From positions 137,945,927 to 138,009,926 of the forward strand of contig JALGPY010000002.1 in assembly GCA_023055425.1 (NCBI GenBank): a DNA stretch of 64,000 bases, written 5' to 3'. The position numbers were made by a program, and so were the translations under genes. Position 1 is the stretch's first letter; each line of letters starts with the position of its first letter. This stretch comes from Linanthus parryae. Its lineage: Eukaryota > Streptophyta > Magnoliopsida > Ericales > Polemoniaceae. Positions 31,867 through 42,759 of the stretch are shown here, in pieces. Below the pieces are notes generated by a model. It searched no databases. It was given only the letters and a program-made list of their open reading frames with translations, and had not been told where the DNA came from.

Positions 31867-34529
31867 CTGAAGCTTTTGTGACAAGTGGAAGTTTGGAGAC
31901 CAAGTTGCGAAAACGTCCAGGTGGATGAGACTTAGTATGAATGTCTGCAGTTTGATCTACCGAAGTTACATTCTTCAGATGAACTGTGGCGGCCCGGAGA
32001 TGATGTCGAGTAAAGTGGCAATCTATTTCAATGTGTTTCGTCCTTGCATGAAACACATCATTGTGCGCAATCTGAATAGCACTGCGAATGTCACAACACA
32101 AGGTGGTAGCAGACGACTGCGACATTCCCATATCACCTAGTAACCATCGAAGCCAAATGAGCTCCTGTGTGGTATCTGCCATCACACGATATTCGACTTA
32201 TGTGCTTGACCGAGCAACAAAAGTTTGCTTCTTGCTGCACAAGAGATAAGTGAGTCACCCAAGAAGAAACTATATCCAGTAGTGGATCGCCTATCAGTAG
32301 GATCACCAGCCCAGTCTGCATTAGAGAACCCATGAAGGATGGGAGTAGACTCAGCAGAAAAATGGAGACCATGAAACATAGTACCCTTCACATATCTGAG
32401 AATCCGAAGAACAGCAACATAATGAGTCGAGCGCGGAGCAGTTAGAAACTGACTGACCTGATGAACTGCATAGGCTATATCGGGACGAGTGACTGTAAGG
32501 TACACCAGGCTACCTACAAGCTGCTGGTATCGTGTCAGATCAGATAATGGTTTGCCTTTCAAAGGGGTCAACCTCAAGTTGGGCTCCAATGGGGTTGAAG
32601 CAACTTTGGAATCATTCAGTCCTGCACGAGCAATAATATCTGAGGCATACTTGGCCTGAGAGAGAAAGTATCCACTGCCATCAGAAGTAACCTCAAGGCC
32701 CAAGAAGTAACTGAGAGGCCCCAAATATTTCATCTCAAAATGACGATTTAGGGACTCTTTCAAATCAGTAATACCAATACAATCATCTCCTGTTATTATC
32801 ATATCATTAACATAGATCAACAGAAGAGTAACTCCACGATCCGTGTGACGGATGAATAGAGCAGAGTCGTATGGACTAGAAGCGAAAACAATCTGTAGTA
32901 CTGTAGAACGAAACTTATCAAACCAAGCCCGTGGGGCTTGCTTAAGTCCATATAGAGCACGACGAACGTGACATACCTGATATCTAGAAACCTCAAGACC
33001 AGGTGGTGGCTGCATATACACCTCCTCCGTGAGGTCACCGTTAAGAAATGCATTCTTAACGTCCATCTGAAACAAAGTCCAACGTCTCTGAGCAGCTACA
33101 GCTATCAGAGTGCGTACTGTGGTGAGTCGAGCCACTGGAGCAAAAGTCGCTTCATAATCAATCCCATATTCCTGTGTGAAAACTCTAGCCACCAAGCGAG
33201 CTTTATATCTTTCAACAGTACCATCGTAACGAGTCTTAATCTTATATATCCATCTGCACCCAACTGTCTTTTTACCAGGCGGTAACGGAATAAGATCCCA
33301 AGTTTGGGTTTTAGCCAAAGCATCCAACTCATCCTCCATCGCCTTCACCCAACGTGAATCGGATTTTGCTTTTCTATAAGACTGAGGCTCATGCTGTGTA
33401 ATAATAGTACTCATAACAAAATCATGGAATCGTGCTGGATCTGTCTTCTCTCTAGTGGATCGACGCAAATCCACATCCTCATTTGGATGGGCAACGTGAT
33501 TATCGATAGGAGGCTCATGATTATCCATTAGTGGCTCGTCTAGGGGCTCATAATCATCATCATGCTCAATCACCGTGGTCGTAGATCCCTCAGAAGTAGA
33601 ATCTGTCTCAGGATTTGGTTCCGGTGCAGTAGGAGTGTCATGTAAGAGCTCAGACAGACTTGATGAGGGGTCCTCAGGGAAAAAATCATATGATAGATCA
33701 GTGAAGGCAGGTTTATCAACCAATGTGGATGAGTGAAATGAAGAGACACTTGAGAACATTTTATGAGAAGACAACATGATGAGAGATACGAAGACGTTTG
33801 GAAACTGGATCCCATAGACGATACCCTTTATGTTTAGTGCCATATCCAAGGAAACAACATATCCGAGATCGAGGTTCCAACTTTTTGTGTTCATGGGGCT
33901 GTAGGAGAACAAAACCAACACACCCAAAGACACGGAGATATGAATAGTCAGGAGGAGCACCATAGAGTTTCTCATATGGTGTCATATTTTGTATGGTAGG
34001 AGTTGGAACACAATTAATTGTATAAACAGCAGTGAGAGCGGATTCCCCCCAAAAACGTTCAGGAGAAGAAGATGATATGAGAAGAGCACGGACAGAGTCA
34101 AGAATGTGGCGATGTTTGCGCTCAGCACGACCATTTTGTTGGGATGTGCCAGGACACGAACGTTGAGGCAGGGTGCCTTGAGAACAAATAGCGGCAAGGA
34201 ATTCAGTTTCTGTATATTCTCTAGCACTGTCAGCCCTAAAGACTTTAATGGGGCGAGAGAATTGATTTTTTACCATTGCAGAAAACTCAAGATAGAGTTG
34301 GGGTAGCTCAGAACGGTTTTTCATAAGATATATCCAAATGTAAAGAGTAAAATCATCAATAAAGATAACAAAATATCTAGACCCTCCCATAGTTGCATGA
34401 GGAGAAGGACCCCAAACGTCAGAGTGAACCAAGTCAAAAGGAGCTAAAGAAACTGAATTACTTTTTTTAAATAACAATGCTGGTTGTTTTACAAGTTGAC
34501 AAGGAAGACAATCCAAAAGATCAGACTCG
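31862..34529 (-). pseudogene. Copia A integrase, RT and RNase H (broken)
   Basis: On the minus strand from 34529 down, integrase contains HSDVWGP, FRADSAREY and QQNGRAERKH, the D-D-E catalytic positions. A frameshift lies near 33775. RT follows (VGCRWIYKIK, YKARLVA, FQMDVKNAFLNGDL, GLKQAPRAW), but its active site reads IYVNDMIITGD, so one catalytic Asp of YVDD is Asn. RNase H starts FSNADWAG, breaks near 32190, and resumes with ELIWLRWLLGDMG and HARTKHIEIDCHF to the end near 31862. RT copies element RNA to DNA, RNase H degrades the RNA and integrase inserts the DNA. The upstream part of integrase lies across the gag-protease element at 44226-44489. Confidence 0.85.
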
Positions 34530-34534
34530 ACTGT
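34530..34534. repeat. Target-site duplication ACTGT (left) of the gag-protease element
   Basis: ACTGT precedes the LTR start TGACACGTCC and recurs at 44221-44225 right after the other LTR end GAGTTATCA. This proves both LTRs belong to one insertion into copia A. Confidence 0.95.
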
Positions 34535-35996
34535 TGACACGTCCAAACCACAAGTGTATGGCTGTCGGTGCAGTAATAATCGGAAAAGTCCGGATTGTCG
34601 AATCCCAAGAGACTTCTTTGTAAATTAGCTATTAGTTCTTAACCTTGAGTGGGCAAAGCGCAGTGGTTTGTTCTACTAACTCTACTGAAATTGAAAGACA
34701 AAGATCTCAATTAATCAGGTGAAAAGATTCACGATTGACGAAGAATAATTTTTAAGTTACTTAACAAGTGGACAAGTTCAGGATATCTCTACGGGTTCAC
34801 TAGGGAATTCACACCACTTATGATTTACGTTCATGCGACACGGATATTTTCTACTTAGCCAAACGAGCAATTTCACTTTGAAGATTCCTCAACCAAAGTC
34901 TATATTTAAACTCTTGTACCTGATTCCTCTAGCCTACTTAAGTTTAAATATGCATTATGATCTTGATATCAACTCTTAGTTCTAGTTAACTAGCAAGATT
35001 CCTCAACCCTAGATTCGACTAGTGCAAGATTCAAGTTCAAGCAATAACTATTGATTCCTCTAATAACTATCACCTAGATCAATCTTATTGTGACGTCAAA
35101 CAATATGAAAGATAGGATTACGCATATGAATCAGGCATAACTAAGCATAAACATCCAATTAAGCTAATAAGCATGAAGCATAATCCATAAATCACCAAAA
35201 TATGGTGTTCAAAACCCTAGTTCCCTATGAGATATCCCGATAGAGGGTTTAGCTACTAAAACACATGATCAAAGTACAAAGTTTCAATGATCATAAACAA
35301 AAACTAAAGAGGGGAAGAAGATAGAGAATCAAACGATGGTCTCCAAGCTCCCAAGAATGCTCCTTGCTCTCCAATGGCGTAGAATAGACGATTCATTCAA
35401 GCCCTAGGTCGTTCTCCTTGTTAAATCACGTCACTTCTTTCAATTTTTTTAAAAATTACACTTTTTACCCCTTTTCTAATCACGTCAGATCTACTAATGT
35501 GATCTTGGGATCACAATTTGTGATCCTAGGATCACCTTAGTTGATTGTAGGATCACGTTGGTGGTCTTGTACTTGATCTTGTGATCATAGGATCACATTT
35601 TGTCTTGTAGGATCACCTTGATCTTCCATGTGTGTTGCTTCTTTTCACCTCTTGAAAATTTGGCCAAGTCTTTTTCTCCTCTTAGCTTCTCCTCTTCTTC
35701 TATTCTCTCATGCATTCCTTGAGTTTCTTTCTTTCCGAAGTTCGCTTCCGCTCCAAAATCCGCACTCCACGCTTCCGGTTCCTGAAATCCACAACACGAA
35801 CAAATTCCCTGAAGATCAAATGCGACAAATAAAGCATAAAACATGCATAAAACGCCCGGATTACACCATGAAGTCCAAATACTCAAGTATGCTCGAAACT
35901 ATCACAACTCGGCCTAAAACACACATAAATGCATCGGAAAGTACGCGAAACGACAAGTAATCACAATAGAATATAACTCCAATTATGGAGTTATCA
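34535..35996 (-). repeat. 3' LTR of the gag-protease element
   Basis: 1462 bp, with TG...CA ends (plus-strand TGACACGTCC...GAGTTATCA). Within it, 35496-35625 holds a cluster of palindrome-like GTGATCCTAGGATCAC motifs. It differs from the other LTR at about ten positions by eye, including one small indel near 35810. Confidence 0.9.
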
Positions 35997-36012
35997 AATA
36001 TCCCCACACTTA
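35997..36012 (-). other. Polypurine tract of the gag-protease element
   Basis: The minus strand reads TAAGTGTGGGGATATT and abuts the LTR start TGATAACTCC. A GTGGGGATATT tract in this position is usual for Athila-like elements. Confidence 0.8.
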
Positions 36013-38889
36013 CCATTTGCGCGTCCCGAGCAATCTATCAAAACTGGCCATCATCTCCAAACTTTCTCCCCAACAAATCATGGTACGAGTCTAACTAATT
36101 GCATACTTTTCGAAACACCACTTGCATACAAACCAAGACTAGCCGACTCGACATAAACACGACTCAATACATGACTCAACTATGCAACAATATGAAGATG
36201 CAATATATACAATGCACATAACAAAAAAAACATATTTTTTTCCTTTCTTTTGCGAGATTGGGCAATCTCAATTAGCTCAAACCGGTTCTCATGGAATGAT
36301 GATCAATCTAGGAACAAGGCGTGAATTGCAACTAAACTCGACAACGAGAATTTCCCCTAGTTAGTATAGAGAGCCTAGCGTTACTATATAAAAGAATACC
36401 TACCTCTTCGCATGTGTCGACAAAAATAAGAGGCTACGCTAGGCTAAGCCACGTTCAAGGTCCGAGCTCCTATTCCGCTAACGGTTTAGAATGTTGAGGC
36501 TTAGGGACAAAAGGATAATTATGTAGTAACAAGTCCTAAGCGTCACATTCTCACATTAAACCCCACATCTCACACACCCTCACCACGATGATAGAAACCG
36601 CAACCCGAAACTCACCGTCTCCGGCCCTCGATCCCCTCAAACCCCGGTACAATAACGATCACCGTGGCCACCATGGCGATACGTGCACGAAATGCAAATT
36701 GTCGTCAATGATCTAGTAACTTTCCACCACTCAATTTCCAATAAGCTCAAATTTATTCCTTTATTCCATCTCTCCTTTTTTTCTCTCTTTGTTTTTTTTT
36801 TCTTTTTTTTCATTCTTTTTTTTTTTCTCTCAATATAACAAAATGCCGTAAAAGTATCCAAGTGGTCTTCCAAGAGTCAAGCAAAGAAAATATGTTAAGG
36901 GGAGGAAATAGACGATCCAATGAATGTATATCACAAGTAAAATTCATCTCCCCCTAACTCAATGAAGTACACGGTGTCACCAAACAAAGCTGCCAAATAG
37001 TCAAAGCGCGTGTGTAGGGATGGAGTCGTCAGAAGCTCAATCTCGATGTCCGTAGTCAAAAGTCGACATCCCCACACTAGAATGTAAACATGCCCCCTCT
37101 CAAGTAATCAAATGTGTGTAAGTCTCGTGCCTAATCCAACCGATCCTCCTACACCGTGATGATGAAAAGAAACGATACCTAGCACGATCCACCAATTAAG
37201 ATCAACCACCCCATTGTTGTGCGGTTAGACGTCACGCACTCACGGCTCTCCACAACTGTGTCCATGGTGTAGTGACATGGAACACCGCCACACCGAAGTG
37301 CGCAAGCCTACTCACTCACCCTCGCATCCCCTCGAAGATGTGTAATAATACGCAAGCGATCATGTAAACTCACAAATATATGCAGTACAGCTCTCCCTCA
37401 TCGAACCCCCTCAACCATGACTCCCTCGTGACGCACTAAAGTGGTGATTCTAAACGATTTATGATGTAGGCCAAGAATCGTTACCCTAGGTCAAGAGGTT
37501 ATGAATAAAACCAAGGTTCAAATTGGGCTTTCTAATGGTCCTACAAGGTGAGATCTATCAAGCAGTGAGTGCTCTAATACGCATCCTCGCATAGCTGTTC
37601 TGTGTGCCACTACGAGGCGGGCTGGCGACTACCTAAGACGTACACATGAACGTTCGACTTGTTTAGCTCACACCTAGCTCAACTCTTGTAAAAGAAAACG
37701 ACACACACTTCAAATTTGCAAATCAAGTAAGTGTAAAAAAATAGGTAGACATTCCCGTAAAGGAAGTCTCTCTATACGTACTAGGGGGAACTCAATTTGT
37801 CCTTCTCGGTCACAAGTCACGCCCTACGCCTAAAACTTTCACACTCCTCGATTCTACCCAATTTTAAGCTTCTTTTGATTGCCCTTTCTCAAATTTTCTT
37901 TTTTTTTTTTATTTTTCTTTTTCAAATTTTTAATTTTTTTTGTATTTTTACTTTATTTATTCTAACTCTACATGCAAGGCCAGACGCGAAAGAAGACTCG
38001 AAACTGACTCAGTTTGTTTGGGCAGATAGACTCAATTAAATAAACGTGCAAGAATCTAACACTAACACATATATATAACTAACATACACATTACGACACT
38101 AAAACAAAACACGACACGGACCACGAAGACGACACAATACGCCCTAACAATCTATATGTGACAGGTTAATGCAGACACGGACTGGCTAGTCAAGATTAAA
38201 AATCCTCCCCACACTTGAATGCTTCGTTGTCCTCAACGAATTTAGAGCTCAATCAAGAGGACTCGGCAATTCTAGTGCGAGGTGCGGTGAATCTACTCTG
38301 GGCCATCATCACCCTCTTCCTCAACTACTTTTTGTCTTCCTACATCCAAATTTGTGCGCCTTACTCTTCTTACTTCTAAACGGTCTCATTTCACAAGAAA
38401 GTAGCAATTCAAATTTAGAGATTCTATTCGCTACGTGCACGTGACAAGGAGTGTTTAGTGAATCAAAGCAAGAAAGCAATTTAGCATATAGGTCCTAGGA
38501 CACTAGTCAATCGCCCCCAAACGTCGCAACTAAGCGACAACAATAACAAATTTGGGCTTTTACTCAATGTGCCTAGACTCGATAAAATTAAATTGCAAGA
38601 GAGAGATTAGCGATACCTGAAGCCCCGGAGTTCCGTTCAAACGGGGCTGAATCGACAAAATCAGTCAAGTTGGACCGTACGGTCGACTGATTTTTTGATA
38701 CTTTTCGCGATTTGAGATTTTTATCTCAATAGCTTCTCCTCGTTGTCCCCGTCACAACCCCGCAAACGATTTTCTCTAATTCCAACCGGTTGAGAACGAA
38801 TTTGCAAATTTGTCCTGAGAAAACCCTAGCTTTTAGGCTGCCTCCCCACACGATTCTTCACTGAATCTTCAAAATTGACCACGGCACGT

Positions 38890-39260
38890 TGCAGGCGCTG
38901 CTGGGACGAGCAGAACCCACCAAACGCCGGCGATAATCCGGCGAGTTTCCGATCGGCAGAGCTTTGGAAGGTCGCCTCTGTTCGTGAGTCTTCTTTGTGC
39001 TGTAGTTCGTCGCTCTCGTCACAAACGCGCCACCGGAGGTTGTCGGCGCCGTTGTGCCGAGCGAAACCCGCCAATTTCCGGCGAGGTTCCGGTGATTTTG
39101 CCGAGCAGTTGGTTGTAGAGGTCGCCACAGCGTTCTGGGAGTGGACTGTTTGGCGGGTCGGAACAAACAACCCCTGTAACTTCACCGGATCTTCTCAAAC
39201 ACACCACCTGGAGTTATTGCCGCTGCTGTGCCGAGCGGCACCCACCAAACGCCGGTGAAA
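38890..39260. repeat. Three diverged GC-rich modules
   Basis: Similar blocks occur near 38895, 39045 and 39218: GCTGCTGGGACGAGCAGAACCC, GCCGTTGTGCCGAGCGAAACCC and GCTGCTGTGCCGAGCGGCACCC. Each is followed by C(A/G)CCAA and a C-C-G-G-C/T-G stretch. Spacings are roughly 150-170 bp. The island is much richer in GC than its surroundings. Confidence 0.6.
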
Positions 39261-39323
39261 ATCCCGTCGCTGCTCTGTTAGTGTTCGTGAGGCTCTGCGT
39301 GGGTCTTCTGTTCGTCTTCTTCT

Positions 39324-39357
<34 letters not shown>

Positions 39358-39553
39358 TTCCGCGTGTTTCTTCTTTTTTTTTTTTCACTTAAACGCAAAA
39401 AGGCCCTTTAGCCCTTGTTTAATGAAAATCACCGTGAGAAGAAAAATGTGATCATGGGATCACATAAATTACCACAGGATCAGCTATTGTGATCCTACAA
39501 TAGCAGTAGGTTGCTCAAAATTTCTTCCCCACCTTTTTTTTCTAAGTACCAGC

Positions 39554-39554
<1 letters not shown>

Positions 39555-39592
<38 letters not shown>
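39555..39592. repeat. (TC)n microsatellite
   Basis: An uninterrupted TC run of about 19 dinucleotides is followed by T7. It lies in the noncoding part of the gag-protease element. Confidence 0.9.
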
Positions 39593-39599
<7 letters not shown>

Positions 39600-40041
39600 C
39601 TTTCTTCTTCTTATTTCTTCTTGTTCTACTATTTTACGCTCCCGGACTCCGATGCACGCATATAATATACCGTCGGAAAGCTCGTTTCGCGCTCTTTCTC
39701 CTTTTGCTTCTGTTACTCCAAAATTACCGGAGTAAACTTCAGAATTTATGACCTCTAATTTCGTGACTATTACGTCGCTTTCTCGACTTTTGTGCGTTTC
39801 TTCCACGCGCATCAAGAATGGGAGCTCGGATAGCGTCTCCAACCTGTATTCCTGTAGAGACTCAATTCAAATGTAAGATCCTCACTCTCTCACCCCTCAA
39901 ATAAGAAAACTGTATTGAAAAACGCACACAACAATATTTAAACACACACTCTACACTAAAGCATAAAAATACGTTGGGTTGCCTCCCAACAAGCGCTTGT
40001 AATTTACGGTCGACGGCCCGACCCTGTTACCTCATAGGATG

Positions 40042-42621
40042 TTAAGGAGGCCTAGCACGACGTGCCTCCTCCTTCAATTTCTTGCTCTTAATCTTCTGCA
40101 CCACATCATGTGCACTCACAACATTTGGCTGCTTCTGCGATTCGGGTGGTTCGGGATGCAAAACTGTAGGCAATCCAAGAGAAGGATCCACACGATCTTC
40201 TCTAAACTTGATCATGGCCAATTTATTCTTCCCCTTGCTCGGAACAAATGCCTTGAACACGAGTGATGAGTCTAGAGCCTTGATAGTCAACTCCTCAGTC
40301 TCTAGATCCACATTTGCGCGCATTGTCTTCAACAACGGTCTTCCAAAGATGAGTGGAACATCGCGATCCTCCTTGATATCCACTATCACAAAGTCAGCTG
40401 GAAATACAAATGCACCCACTTTGACGAGCAAGTTCTCAATCACCCCATTTGCCGTAACTATCGAATTATCTGCCAATTGCAGACCCATCTTCACAGGGGT
40501 CGGCGCACCAATGCCCAATCTCTGAAACAGAGACAATGGCATGAGATTAATACTCGCGCCCAAATCACAGAGACCATGCGTATGATATCCACCCCCAAGA
40601 GTGCAGCCTAAGATGACACTGCCTGGATCTCTCATCTTGGGAATGTCTCTTTGTATGACGGTGCTACACGTCTCTGTTAGCTTAACCGTGGCATAGGGTT
40701 CTATGCTCTTCTTCCCCCAAAGGATTTCCTTCAAGAACTTTTTGTACCTGGGCATCTGAGCAAGTGCTTCTACAAGAGGAATGTTGATATGCAATTGTTT
40801 GAATATATCCATAAATCTCCCAAAGTGTTCCTCATCATTCCTCTTTATTGCCGCCGGATATGGAATCCGTGGCTCATAAGTAGCTGGATCTGGAGTGCTC
40901 TTGAACTCTTCTTTCTTCTCAACCGTGTCCTTTGATTGGGGACTCATGGCCTTGGGAAACTCTTCACCCAATTCCTTCTCTGTAGCTTTTGTAGCTTCGG
41001 CTCTCGCATGGCTAGGATATGGAGGATCCTGAGTAGTCACACCACTGCGAGTAGTAATAGCTTTGAGCTGCTCAGTAGGAAGAATGGTATTGGAAGGAAG
41101 CATACCTGGCGGAAATTTAGCATTCTGATTGGCAATCTGCCCAATCTGAGTCTCGTGGCTCTTTATTGTTGCTTGTAGTGAGACAATCGTGCTCTCCATC
41201 CTGTCTTGATTAGCTAGTAACTTTCTCAATAAAGCATTTGTCTCTTGCTCTTCTGGTTGCTGAGCCTGTTGCTGTTGAAATTTCCCTTGAGCTTGATACT
41301 GAGAATTCGGCTGCTGTCCGGGCGCATATAACCCATTGTTAGGGTTGGCATAGCTAAAGTTGGGGTGATTGTGGTTGTTGGGATGATAAGTGTTAGTCCA
41401 CTGCTGCTGTCGTGGTGGACCCATGTAATTCACATCTTCAATGGAGCCATATCCCTGATTCTCATCCGCGAGTAACTCACCCATGGGCTTCACTTCTGAT
41501 GGAGGTTGCATGCTGTGAAATGCTGAGGTCATGGATTCCAGCTTTTGCTCCATAGACTCAATCTTGTTGACTAAGGCTGCATCCCCCGGTTTGGAGTACC
41601 TACGAGTTTCAGCTCGTGTAGTCTCCCTCTTCGACACGTTATTCAGCAGATCTTGAGCTCGTTGTGCCCCAAGCCCCATAAAATTACCTCCAGCTAGCAT
41701 ATCTAACTGGTCAGCTGTCTCCTTGTCTAATGCAGTGTAGAAATAATGGAAGAGCTTGTGCCATGGCTCCCCATGATTCGGACATCTACGGAGAATTTGG
41801 CTGAACTTCCTCCAAGCATCTCCCAATGAGCTGTCTTCTTCCTGAGTGAATTTTGCAATCTCAGCCATCTGCTGAGCGACTCTGGATGGTGGCAAATACT
41901 TTCTCAGAAACTCATGACAACAATCCGCCCATGTCACTATGCTACCAGCTGGCAGCTCCATAAGCCACTTCTTGGCTTTTCCAGATAAGGAGAAGGGAAA
42001 TAGTAATAGCTTAACTGTTTCATCTGGAACTCGTTGGTCGTGCAGGGTTGATGTGATTTGCTCAAATACCAGCAGATGGTGATTGGGATCATCTCCTGGA
42101 GCTCCGTTGAATACGCACTCATCACGAACCATATTGATCATATGTTGGCGCAACTCGAAGTGTTGGGCATTAATCTGTGGCCTGACAATGGTAGGCTGAT
42201 AACACGCTGGAGTAGTCCTGAAATAATCCACCATAGGGCGTTCTTCAATCTCGGCATTGTTCTGCCTGTTGTTTCCCCTATTATTCCCATTATTGTTCCC
42301 ACCGATGTTCGCCACTTGTGCCCCCACACCAGGACGTGGTTGTGGATTTGGGGGAGCCAAGCGATCCATCATTGCCTGCATCTCAGCCATTTGAGCCCTC
42401 AACTCCTCAGTTTCTCGGGCTTTATTGGCTGCATCCTCTACAGCTGCTGCTCTAGCTGCCTCCGCATCCTGCATACCTTTGCGGATCCTCTCAAACTCAG
42501 CTCTAGTTTCGTCATCCATAGCAACTGAGCTTGTCTTCCTCTTGTCTCTACGTTGTGCGCGTAACAAAGTTTCCGGGTCCTCAAGTGTTGGGTGCAAAGG
42601 CTCGTCTCGAGAACGGGACAT
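40042..42621 (-). CDS. Gag-protease polyprotein, Athila-like (859 codons, intact)
   Basis: This is one uninterrupted frame from ATG 42621. A charged Ala/Glu-rich, probably coiled-coil segment lies at about residues 35-90. The retrotransposon gag domain at about 195-300 includes FPFSLSGKAKKWLMELP and FLRKYLPPSR. A Gln/Asn-rich stretch lies at about 415-475. The C-terminal retropepsin-like part carries the active-site motif CDLGASINLMP and later PLIFGRPLL, as in Athila proteases. Gag would form the particle and package RNA, and the protease would process it. No CCHC knuckle is seen, and there is no RT or integrase downstream. The unbroken frame in an otherwise partial element suggests selection or very recent insertion. 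The upstream leader is short (about 115 bp to the primer-binding site). Confidence 0.9.
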   Translation of the reverse strand: MSRSRDEPLHPTLEDPETLLRAQRRDKRKTSSVAMDDETRAEFERIRKGMQDAEAARAAAVEDAANKARETEELRAQMAEMQAMMDRLAPPNPQPRPGVGAQVANIGGNNNGNNRGNNRQNNAEIEERPMVDYFRTTPACYQPTIVRPQINAQHFELRQHMINMVRDECVFNGAPGDDPNHHLLVFEQITSTLHDQRVPDETVKLLLFPFSLSGKAKKWLMELPAGSIVTWADCCHEFLRKYLPPSRVAQQMAEIAKFTQEEDSSLGDAWRKFSQILRRCPNHGEPWHKLFHYFYTALDKETADQLDMLAGGNFMGLGAQRAQDLLNNVSKRETTRAETRRYSKPGDAALVNKIESMEQKLESMTSAFHSMQPPSEVKPMGELLADENQGYGSIEDVNYMGPPRQQQWTNTYHPNNHNHPNFSYANPNNGLYAPGQQPNSQYQAQGKFQQQQAQQPEEQETNALLRKLLANQDRMESTIVSLQATIKSHETQIGQIANQNAKFPPGMLPSNTILPTEQLKAITTRSGVTTQDPPYPSHARAEATKATEKELGEEFPKAMSPQSKDTVEKKEEFKSTPDPATYEPRIPYPAAIKRNDEEHFGRFMDIFKQLHINIPLVEALAQMPRYKKFLKEILWGKKSIEPYATVKLTETCSTVIQRDIPKMRDPGSVILGCTLGGGYHTHGLCDLGASINLMPLSLFQRLGIGAPTPVKMGLQLADNSIVTANGVIENLLVKVGAFVFPADFVIVDIKEDRDVPLIFGRPLLKTMRANVDLETEELTIKALDSSLVFKAFVPSKGKNKLAMIKFREDRVDPSLGLPTVLHPEPPESQKQPNVVSAHDVVQKIKSKKLKEEARRARPP

Positions 42622-42735
42622 GCACCGTGAAGTTCAACCTGAAAGCACAGATTACACACAGAAAGTAGGTGAGTAATAGATATAAGCAATAAAATAAATC
42701 CCTAAGGCTAGGAATTATAACTAATTTAGCCGAAG

Positions 42736-42753
42736 TCCCCGGCAACGGCGCCA
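42736..42753 (-). other. Primer-binding site (tRNA-Asp type)
   Basis: The minus strand reads TGGCGCCGTTGCCGGGGA, starting 6 bases after the LTR end. It is complementary to the 3' end of tRNA-Asp and is the usual primer-binding site of Athila/Tat-type elements. Confidence 0.9.
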
Positions 42754-42759
42754 AAAACT

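Larger units (their letters stand above)
36013..40041 (-). other. 4-kb noncoding 3' region of the gag-protease element
   Basis: In a complete Athila element this interval would hold RT, RNase H, integrase and an env-like frame. None is recognisable here. Visible structure comprises T-rich runs near 36770-36830 and 37890-37940, a GC-rich island with three diverged modules (about 38880-39310), a poly-T run of about 29 at 39328-39353, a TC microsatellite (39555-39592), and GGGATCAC/GTGATCC motifs at 39447-39502 that echo the LTR. Confidence 0.7.

Noticed and set aside
33761..34546. Integrase frame with start codon MDVSTVES
   Set aside because: The first codons come from the LTR of the inserted gag-protease element. 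The start is a chimeric artefact and the true upstream part lies at 44226-44489.
38826..39258. Overlapping open frames on both strands in the gag-protease element
   Set aside because: They come from GC-rich sequence with few stop codons. None resembles RT, integrase, env or a host protein.
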